From contig JAUCBJ010000141.1 of assembly GCA_032718475.1 (NCBI GenBank), positions 1-48,848 of the forward strand: DNA of 48,848 bases, written 5' to 3'. The notes under the pieces are model-generated. The model saw only the letters and a list, made by a program, of their open reading frames with translations. It was not told where the DNA came from and ran no database searches. Numbering within the stretch: the first letter of the stretch is position 1; every line of letters begins with the position of its first letter. Below, piece by piece: positions 40,893-48,848 of this stretch. Position numbers and translations under genes: made by a program. Origin of the DNA: Nemertoderma westbladi. Its lineage: Eukaryota; Xenacoelomorpha; Nemertodermatida; Nemertodermatidae.

Positions 40893-43190
40893 ATAATAAT
40901 GTTAATAATAATATATAATTATATATAAAGCGCCAAAATTACATAGGAGTTGTACTCTAAGGCGCTACGTGGAACATAAATTTTAAGTCAAACCGTTATA
41001 TACACTTAACTATTGATAAAATCTTTCGTAAAATTACAGAATAAAATATCAGCATATAAAATAATAATTTTGGGTTCGGGGGTTAAAAATTCAGATGGAC
41101 GGAATGAGATAACAGTTTCAAATAAAATCATTATGGGTACGCCGGTACGGTTGTTAATTAAAATAAATATTACAAAATAATAACGAGAAAACAACGAGTA
41201 GAATGTCAAGTAGTAAGTATTGTTATAAAAAGATAGTTCATGGATATTGAAGTTAAAAGGTAATTTATGAAAAAAATATTTTGAAAGGAATAAAATAATA
41301 AAGTAATTAAAAATTTAAAATACAGTCTGTAATTTAAAAGGCCCTTTCAGAAATGTTAAGTTCAATTTATGATGAAATAGTTTGTGGGGATCAATATGAG
41401 TCATAAAAAATAGATATTAGCTGAAAGCAGCTAATACTAATACAGCAACATATCCGTGATGTTCCTGAGATTAGCAGGTAATTGATTCCAAAGCTTGGGG
41501 CTGGAAGTTTGAAATGCTAGTCCACCCAATGTGGAACACTTGGGGCGCGGCACAATGAGTGTGGGGGCGGCGCAACTACGCATGGTGTGGTGCTAACGAA
41601 CTTGCAGCACATCTTTGATGTATTCCGGTGCTTGGTTGTGCAGAGCTTAAAAGTTAGCAAATAAAAATACCTTAAATCCCTTAAAAATACCAGATACATT
41701 AAATTTAATACGCTGTCTAACCGGCAACCAGTGTAATTCTCGCAGTGTTGGTGTAATATGATCGTACTTGGAAACCGATTTTATTAAGCGAGCAGCAGCA
41801 TTTTGTACACGTTGAAGTTTCTCTAGTTGATAATCAGCTACGTTATAGAGCAACTCGTTACAATAGTCTAGCCTGCTGGTGATGAGTACATGGACGATAG
41901 TGTTAGCTGACTTATCGTCGAGGAAACCCCGTATTGACCGGCTGGATGTTATGCAAATGGTAAAAAGCCCCGCTACAAGTTTTGTTAATGAATTTAACCA
42001 TAGCTAGCTGGGAGTCGAACCAAACGCCAAGATTCTTAAAACTGTCTACTCGGTTAATTTGAAAGGTGCCGATATTTATTGATTTTGCATTTATTTTCTC
42101 AAGTTGTTGCTTTGAACCTAATATTATGAATATGATGAATTTTAATTTCAGTTTAATTTCATTTGTTGGCTAACATCCAACCCCGAATGTCAATGATGCA
42201 ATCCATCTTGAACTTGATCGCCAATCGGGTCGGATGGGCATGTTTTATTAACATGGTGACCTCATTATCAGATAATAATTGGAAGGAGTTAAGTGTCTTG
42301 CTGCAAGTATAGTCAAATTCATGCTGTGGTGGTACAGGATCAGGACACAGTTTATGGAGTTCGTCTCTAATAATTTGAATTTTGGAAATAGAAAAATCAG
42401 CGAATTGATTGGCTAATTGGAAAGATGAGCTGGGGTTTTGAAACTTCATGGGAATTTTCAGTTTGGTTACGGATATTATTAGTGTAAAGAGTTTCTTTTG
42501 ATCACCACCACAGTCGTTAACTTTTTCCTCGATAAAAAGTTTCTCAGGATTTGGTTTAGTTTTGGGAATAAATGTTACGAACTTTCTTAAAAGCAACTTT
42601 ATCTGCAAGTAGACCCGTCGATATCCACTTTCTTTCATCGCGACGCCGTTGTTTCTTTAACTCTGTTTTCTCAGTATTGAACCATTTAAGGTCTGCATGG
42701 GGTTTTACAGTGCGTGATTTAACATGGGGCATGTTTGTCCATTAAAGTAGTCAAGGTACGATTGTATTCCACGGCTTGAGTTTCGAGGTTGAGGTTATTA
42801 TAACATGGAGTGCACAATATAGAATCACTAATGGCAAGTTTCAAATCGGCTACGTTCAAGTTTTTCAAACATTGGAAATGTATGACCTTTTCAGCTGCTG
42901 CGGGCTTTACAACATTCACAGAGCAGTCTACACAATCATGGTCGGATATATAGGGTAATGGTAAAGGAATGTGCATCAATCTCGTTGCAGTTTCTAGTAA
43001 TTATGAAATTCAAGGTGTGACCTGATTCAAGTGTGGGTTCAGTAACGTGTTGAATCAACCCTAAACTTTCAATTATATCAAGGAAAAGCTTACCATAATG
43101 ATTATTCTTGTCATCAACATGAATGCTGAAGTCTGATGATAAGACGTTCTGAACATTATAATATCGGAAACTGGAGTAGATTGGGGGAAC
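40893..43190 (-). mobile_element. CR1/L2-type LINE, internally deleted
   Basis: Minus-strand non-LTR element. The 3' end has the typical CR1/L2 form, 'ttggcgctttatataatta' followed by TAATAATA-like repeats (about 40893-40945). Coding relics run from about 43190 to 41440. The middle of the RT is deleted. The 5' edge is close to the hairpin at 43233. Confidence 0.8.
41440..43190 (-). pseudogene. CR1/L2-like ORF2 remnants (endonuclease, RT start, C-terminus)
   Basis: In order on the minus strand: endonuclease VLSSDFSIHVDD and IQHVTEPTLESGHTLNFIIT, ISDHDCVDCSV, then YNRTLTTLMDKHAPC. The pre-RT region reads VNDCGGDQKKLFTLI and LANQFADFSISKIQIIRDEL. A gap follows that lacks the palm including the YADD box. 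It resumes at SFKNLGVWFDSQLAM, then YQLEKLQRVQNAAARLIKSV, ITPTLRELHWLPVRQRI and LWNQLPANLRNI. Frameshifts and stops throughout; clearly dead. Confidence 0.8.
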
Positions 43191-43232
43191 CGGATAGAAA
43201 TTAGGAAAATTAAGGCCAGCGAATAAATCTTA

Positions 43233-43397
43233 AGTTTAAACATATTAGTTATAGTTTATTTGTCGATATAAAACTGTAGACGTTTCTGTAGAAATAATTT
43301 ACCATTATCAATGCAATATATTACAATATAAAATAGAAAAAAAGCGTCTGCCGTTTTATCGTATCGACAATTAAACTATAACTAATATGTTTAAACT
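43233..43397. repeat. 165-bp inverted-repeat hairpin
   Basis: Left arm 'agtttaaacatattagttat' from 43233 and its mirror ending at 43397 extend inward about 50 bp each with few mismatches ('tgtcgata', 'agacg'). The loop is about 60 bp. No target duplication seen. It is a small MITE or fold-back unit directly beside the 5' end of the CR1 relic. Confidence 0.75.
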
Positions 43398-44167
43398 AAA
43401 GATTTTTTCGCAAGGATCCTCACAAGATCCTCACACATTTTGTTGTTTATCTATTTGCATAAGAACCGCATATCTGACAAGTAGAAATGTGATTGATGCA
43501 AATTTGTGGTGCTGCTTCCAAGTGATTAATTACATACATCTATCTTCATTTCATCATTACCCGTTCTTTCTCTCTTTGGGATTTCTCTAAAGTGACATTT
43601 CCTGGTTTGGCTTCTTGAGAATGCCTTTAGCTATAGGGCGGAACCTACTGATCCAGTTGATTTTAGGGTTTTACATTTTTGTGTTGGCCCTCTTTAATAA
43701 TTAAATATTATATTGATTACTTATTGATAATATAAAAATATTAATTAATAGTTATACTTTTCGTTGTAACTGAACCATGGAAAGCCCGATCCCTGTTCTA
43801 TCCAAATAAACCTTGGTTTATTTTATTTGATCCAATAAATGCGTGAGGAACAACTGGCTTACTGAACCTACACCAACGCTTCATTTCAATTTATTTAATA
43901 ATTCAAATGGGTTGAGCATGAGCAATGAAGTTAGTGCCGTTAAGTGGCCAGATAAATAGTCAGCTCTACCAAAGTGAAAGTGATTCCCTTATTAAATAAA
44001 TTGGAGATGAACTGTTGCAACAAAACCAAAACTGAACAAAACCATTTACATTACATCATTCCCTTATTAAGCTTTCCCCTTTGACTGATAATGCTGTAAA
44101 TCAAAAAAGATTCAGCACCAATGTGTCTCCCTAACTTTACAGGTTTTCAGTGGAAGAACTTCAGCGG
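43398..44167. other. Spacer, nothing recognised
   Basis: AT-rich, short chance ORFs only. Confidence 0.5.
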
Positions 44168-44191
44168 CTCTTACTACTACTACTACTACTA

Positions 44192-44998
44192 CTAGGTCGA
44201 GCGAACTCGGACAGTGGAAATGAGATCCTTCCAGGCTTCCCGATTCTCCATAGTTGTCGCAATTACGTTTCTCCCAAGTTCAGTATCCCTTTCAAGTTGA
44301 TCTATATATGTCATGGCAGGTCGTCCACGACTACGCTTTTTACTTCGCCAGCAGTGCCCACTGAATCTTAATCTGCATTCACGGAGGGTGGTTGATACAG
44401 GTGGTATTGTACCATAAAGCTCGGCGTTTGTCATATGTTGTCTCCAGCTGATGTTTAGGGCTGCCCTTAGTAGTCTTGTGTAGCAACCATCAATTCGTTG
44501 TTCAAGTGATTTAGTCAGTGTCCAGGTCTCACCCCCGTATAAAAATATACTTTCCACTGTGGCTCGAAAGAACTTAGTCTTTAGGTGCCTGGAGAGATCT
44601 GATTTCCAGATGGTATCCATTTTTGATAGAGCTACCCAAGCCTTTGCTTTCCTAACTTCTATGTCCTTTTTGCTACTCTCTATCCATGATCCAAGGTACT
44701 GGAAGTCATCGACCTTCCTTAGTTGATTATTATCAATGGTTGTCAAGTTTCCATCAACATTAAAGGTCATGAATTCGGCCTTGGTAGCATTTATATGCAA
44801 TCCAACCTCCTTAGCAGCCCTCTCCACTTTATTTAGTAGAAGCTGTGCCTCTGCTAGCGTATTAGAGAGCAGGGCGATGTCATCCGCAAAGTCGGTGTCT
44901 GTGACTGTAGTTGCCGGATATCTACTACTTCTGCGTTCTTGAAGTGTGAATCCCAGATCTTCACCCTTTGTGGCCGTCCTCATTGCGTAATCCATCAC
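44192..44998 (-). pseudogene. LINE family B ORF2, C-terminal part
   Basis: 268 codons: ends the palm with FADDIALLSNTLAEAQ (catalytic ADD), the thumb LRKVDDFQYLGSWIESSKKD, FFRATVESIFLYGGETW, LRFSGHCWRSKKRSRGRPAM and a natural stop next to the TAG tail. Upstream at 45060-45064 a stop follows FFSILAGV..., breaking the link with the rest. Confidence 0.82.
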
Positions 44999-45371
44999 AA
45001 TTACAAATAGTAATGGTGCTAATGTGTCACCTTGCAGTACGCCAGCCAGGATTGAGAAAAACTAAGTTTCACCATCTGGTGAGAGTACCTGCGCTTCTGT
45101 GTCACAATATAACGATCCAATGCCAGCAACAATTACTTCTGGTATTCCATAAGCTCTTAGGATTTCAAGCATTTTACCTCTATGGATGGAGTCGAATGAC
45201 TGCGGGGAGATTCTTTGACTTAATTCCTTCAATCAGTCTCCGTAGTGCAAGTATCTGAGCTATTGTGGATCTACTTGGTCGAAATCCGTTTTGGCTCTTA
45301 CGCAGTAGTTTCTCTATGTGAGGCCTAATCCTATATAGAATCATTTTATTGTATATTTTGGCAGCTACCAC
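44999..45371 (-). pseudogene. LINE family B ORF2, RT fingers/palm, frameshifted
   Basis: Reads AAKIYNKMILYRIRPHIEKL, QNGFRPSRSTIAQILALRRL and SKNLPAV, then loses about 23 bp that in copy 1 encode the TFVDSKKAL segment with the RT aspartate. The downstream part (GKMLEILRAYGIPEVIV, AGVLQGDTLAPLLFVIV) is in another frame, with a stop near 45062. Confidence 0.78.
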
Positions 45372-46453
45372 AAGCAGACAGATCCCACGATAGTTTGTTG
45401 GTATGCCGAGGTCTCCTTTCTTAGTTGACCTTTAGTCCAAATTGGTGGTGGCTTTTCCCCTTTTAACATCCGGTTGCAAACATTCAATAATGGTCTATTT
45501 AGCACTCCGGTTTTCCATACCTCCGCTGGGATTTCATCTAATCCACTCGCTTTATTATTGGACATGCTCTTAATGCTTCTTTGGAGTTCGGCAGGTGTGA
45601 AGTCCCCTGTTTCTATAGGTAGTGTCTTGTCATATATTTTCCTTGTAGGGCTGACCTCGATGTTTGGTGGCTGCCCAAGCAAGTTGCTGAAGTGATTTTT
45701 CCACTTCCCAACACGTTCTTCAGGACTATCGGCTTTGAGGCGCCCCTTTGCACAACTTTTCCGACCAGATACCTCATTTACAGTTTGCCAGGTAAGTCTT
45801 GATTGTTGCTGTATGTGAGCAGTTGTAATTGCTTCAGTTTTAACCTGTATGTACTTTTCCTGGCTGATGTTGTAGGCCAATTTAAGATCGTCCTTAGCTT
45901 TCTCAACCTTGTTAATGTTTTCGGTTGTTGGTTGTTCGGTTTTAACTTTGTAGGCTATCTTAAGATCTTCTCTCTTACAAGCAACCTCAGAGTTTTGCCA
46001 TGGCACATACTGTTTTCGTTTAGGTTTCTGGGGGATATGCCTCTTAGCTGATTCCTTGTGGGCTGTTATTATATTCTGGTATATTGAATCGGTGGATTGG
46101 TCTTCATCCATTGACTGAAGTGCTTCAAAGCGGTTTTGAACTTCTACTGTATAAGCATCCTTTACAGCATTGTCAGTTCTGAGTTTCTCCCAGTCATAGT
46201 TGATTTGCTTGCTTGTCCTGGGTTTGCTGGCTCTCAAACTGAGTCTGATCTCTGCAGTCACAATTCTGTGGTCCGAACCAATTAGGTTGAACGAGCTGTA
46301 TGCCTCGCAGTTGATCATGCTATTTCTCCACTTTTTGTTTATAAGGATGTAATCCAGTTGTGCTTTGGTTCCATTAGGGTATTGAAAGGTCCATAGCTTC
46401 CCCTTACTCTTTTCGAATGTGTTGTTTGTTGGTATCAATTCACATTCTTCCAT
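45365..46453 (-). pseudogene. LINE family B ORF2, endonuclease end and linker
   Basis: 362 codons. Endonuclease C-terminal motifs are KLWTFQYPNGTKAQLDYILI and FNLIGSDHRIVTAEIRL (SDH). A basic helical linker follows (about residues 95-250), then the RT entry FTPAELQRSIKSMSNNKASG and LDEIPAEVWK. The frame shifts near 45430 at WTKGQLRK, where the RT would read on as PTNYRGICLL in another frame. The 5' part of the endonuclease is missing. Confidence 0.82.
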
Positions 46454-46515
46454 TAGGCTCTTACCTCCTCAATTTCTACTGCCTCTTTCATTGAAATTAT
46501 TGGTAGGGGTGCACC

Positions 46516-46639
46516 TGAAAACACCACTTGTTGCTCATTACTGCTCATTGTTGCTCGTTATTGCTCATTATTCGTTATTACTGACTCTTAAGCAACTGGC
46601 CCCTCCTAAATTTACTGATTTCTGGGCTGCAAGGCTGGA
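46516..46639. other. Spacer with TGCTCATTA repeats
   Basis: Four imperfect 'ttgctcattactgc'-like units at 46527-46575. No gene. Confidence 0.5.
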
Positions 46640-46785
46640 TTAAAGGAGGCCTTGATACTGGCCTTAATATAAATGCGTATAACCTAGTGAATGTAATGGG
46701 TGCAATGGAGTAGTGAAGGCACAATTTTATCGATAAGCTAGAGTAGCAATCTTAAAGCAGCTGCAATGCAGCATGCAGATTAAGA
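46640..46785 (+). mobile_element. LINE family A, copy 5: old 3'-end relic
   Basis: Aligns with the last 140 bp of family A: 'actggccttaatataaatgc', 'aatgtaatgggtg', 'gcacaattttatcgataagc', then 'gcagctgcaatgcagcatgc' at the terminus. Much more diverged than copies 1-3. Confidence 0.72.
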
Positions 46786-48069
46786 TATATGCATATATAT
46801 AGCTTTTCCATGAAATTTACTTCAGCTCATAATAATTTTATTTAATGAGATAATATAGAGAAAAGATAATGTAATAATGATTTTACTATTCATTCCAATT
46901 CCATCAGCGCATTAATCCAATATCCGGATTCCATACATTCATCATAAATTTTAATAATAATAATCAAATAACAATAAGAATTATTGTGATTTATTATTGT
47001 TATTATGAATTGGAGAATCTCTCTGGTTTATTACGCCAAGGAATGCAGTTTAACCACCATGGGTTGATCTTCCACAATATAACCTTTCACTTTGTTTCCA
47101 AAGTTAACTTAATTTATTATTATTATTATACCGGGTGTTCCATAATGATTGCCCCCCCCCCCCCCCCCCCCCTGGCCAGCCAAATCTGCCAGACATGCAC
47201 CTTAGTGTAATATACCATTTGAAAGAGAATTTAATTCTGAGCTTGCATGCAAAAATTTAGGGTCAAATACAAAAGTATAAAAATTTTATAGGAAATTCTT
47301 TAAACCTATCTTACATTTCAATATTTGTCATTTCATATTAGTCATCAGATTTGCAGCCATGTTTAAACAGTTATTACTGCCTGACTTTTGCTGTATTACA
47401 ATATATTACAGTATTCAGTTACCGGTATTAGTGTTTCTTTGTTAATTTTACTGAATTAGCCCAAACAGAAGTAATTAAAATGTATCTTGTTATTTCTTAA
47501 TCAATAATTGTATCTAGCCCAACAACAATCTTTTTAAGACTGTTTATAAATAACTAAGAAAGTTATTTTAGATATAGGAATGTTATTTAATGTTGAATCA
47601 TAACACGCCGGGGTTGAAATTAATATTTGATTTTCTTAAAATTTTCGAAATTGTCATACATAATTTTTATACTTTTATCATATTATTTTTCATTATTGCA
47701 AATGGAAGCTTATGGGCGATCTCTCACCAACCATTATTTTATTGTCAGTAAAATGTGTTCTACAGTAGAATTAATATAATGGGTATTTACGTCTGGAAGT
47801 AAATTTTTTCATTATTTTGAGGAAATAGATGCCCCTGTGTCTCATAGCGGTACCGAAGCATAACAGCAACGGAATCGAAGCGGCACTGCTCAGTGTGAAC
47901 GAGTAGAAACGGCATCCGCTTCAGTACCGCTTGACTAACCTGGTGTCATACTACCTTTTAGCAGGTTTACCGTGCAATGAAGATTTACAGATACATGATT
48001 AGCATATGTAATAAAATATATATATAATAAAATATGGATATTATACAGGAGGTAACCATAGGTCCCTAG
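46786..48069. other. No gene recognised; contains a C22 run
   Basis: AT-rich. A run of 22 C lies at 47151-47172. An inverted pair 'agcggtaccgaagc' (about 47847) and 'gcttcagtaccgct' (about 47917) marks a small hairpin-like unit. Nothing coding. Confidence 0.5.
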
Positions 48070-48172
48070 GTAGGTGGCCATATGGTAGGCGGTAGGGATA
48101 ATATGGTGGCCATAGAGTAACTTTTAAGACATATTGTTACTTTTGCAAACATATGGCCACCGTGGCCATATG
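48070..48172. repeat. Cluster of GGCCATATG palindromes
   Basis: A 23-bp near-perfect palindrome (two 11-bp arms around one base) lies at 48150-48172, centred on 'catatggccac'. Related 'ggtggccata' words at 48081 and 48104, with 'gtaac/gttac' partners, allow a larger hairpin. Confidence 0.7.
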
Positions 48173-48552
48173 TCTATCCTATACTGAAACCAACACCACA
48201 CATTAATGTATCTGAATCAATATAATGACTTGTTGTATATTATACTGTATATTATGTGGCCAATGTGTTACATCTAAAACTGTACAGTGAAGATGTGCAG
48301 TAAATTACTTAATTAGAGGAAACGTTTTTGTTAGTTTTATTAAATGCTCAAAATACATCTAGAAACAGTGTTTACAAACAGTGTTTAGTGTTTACATCAC
48401 TAATTTCACTCCTTAACGTATTATATTAACTGTTCAAAAATAAGTAGGCCTATAAAGAACTATTTATTATCATATGTATATTTGGGTAACAGCTGTACTG
48501 TACGCCTGTATAGTATAGGAAAGGAAGTATATGTACAGTACAGTATGTGGTG

Positions 48553-48580
48553 GAAAGTCAAGGCCATATGTTGACAAATT
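48553..48580 (+). repeat. 28-bp direct repeat, copy 1
   Basis: Starts 'gaaagtcaaggccatatgtt'. Exact copy at 48805-48832, 252 bp downstream. Contains the GGCCATATG word of the cluster at 48070. Confidence 0.88.
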
Positions 48581-48804
48581 ATAATTCACATGTATTTGGC
48601 AATATATCAACCTGAAATAATATAGGTTACGATATGGCCCGGTCATATTTAATTTAATGATATCAAGTTTGGGAGTGGATATTGTTGATGTCTGAGAAAA
48701 AGCCTTTTTAACCGTAATAATTTTCTCAACAATTAATTGCAGTCAATTACAGTCAACAATTAAAAAGGTAATTTTGGAAAGTCCTTATACAGTATAATGA
48801 TTTA

Positions 48805-48832
48805 GAAAGTCAAGGCCATATGTTGACAAATT
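48805..48832 (+). repeat. 28-bp direct repeat, copy 2
   Basis: Second copy, 16 bp before the window edge. The repeat may be the end of a longer tandem array that continues outside. Confidence 0.88.
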
Positions 48833-48848
48833 TTATGTCACACATATT

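Larger units (their letters stand above)
44168..46515 (-). mobile_element. LINE family B, copy 2
   Basis: Best copy of family B. 3' end with a (TAG)7-8 tail (CTA repeats at 44173-44193 on the plus strand). Coding runs upward to about 46515, where the endonuclease is truncated. Family B has the same architecture and the same trinucleotide tail as family A, but its protein is clearly different. Confidence 0.88.

Overview
This is eukaryotic nuclear DNA from an animal, most likely an aquatic invertebrate. It is AT-rich, has spliced genes for two metazoan receptor/channel families (a class A GPCR and a DEG/ENaC sodium channel), and carries a typical invertebrate mix of transposable elements. I cannot name the species. 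There are no bacterial operons, CRISPR arrays or rRNA genes, and no complete tRNA gene.

Layout: 1-3.2 kb is non-coding and holds a 1.16 kb long inverted repeat (1582-2739). 3.2-8.5 kb is a three-exon GPCR gene whose 315-codon frame splices cleanly (3204-3419, 4977-5116, 7873-8464). Intron 1 holds a TIR element. Intron 2 holds a second TIR element with an antisense LINE (family A) beside it. 8.8-9.1 kb is a 37-bp minisatellite. 9.55-13.75 kb is a satellite-like array split by a poly(A)-tailed LINE with two ORFs (10001-13610). 13.8-22 kb is a nested stack: a degraded BEL/Pao element on the minus strand, interrupted by a Ty3/gypsy element on the plus strand, itself hit twice by LINE family A copies with exact target-site duplications. 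22592-24346 is a Merlin (IS1595-like) DNA transposon with 35-bp TIRs and a 9-bp duplication. A hAT transposase relic, a degraded reverse-transcriptase relic and a Penelope-like GIY-YIG relic follow (25.4-28.9 kb).

30.5-34.7 kb carries the last recognisable exons of a DEG/ENaC channel on the minus strand, with a family A LINE in the intron and a family B LINE upstream. The family B copy is broken by a tRNA-derived sequence whose two halves lie in opposite orientations. 36.3-37.4 kb is a hAT-type non-autonomous element with a GC-rich TIR element inside it. 37.9-38.5 kb has two arrays of a TGGTCGACCA palindrome at 22-bp spacing. 40.9-43.2 kb is an internally deleted CR1/L2 LINE, 44.2-46.5 kb a family B LINE, and the right end is non-coding with GGCCATATG palindromes and a 28-bp direct repeat.

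The most striking observation is in the Merlin element. Starting 38 nt after the transposase stop codon are three tandem copies of GGCCCTTTTCAGGGCC, which fits the metazoan replication-dependent histone mRNA 3' stem-loop (the SLBP site), followed by an AATAAA. This suggests a transposase transcript that borrows histone-type 3'-end processing and hence S-phase expression. I know of no such description for Merlin, but I could not search.
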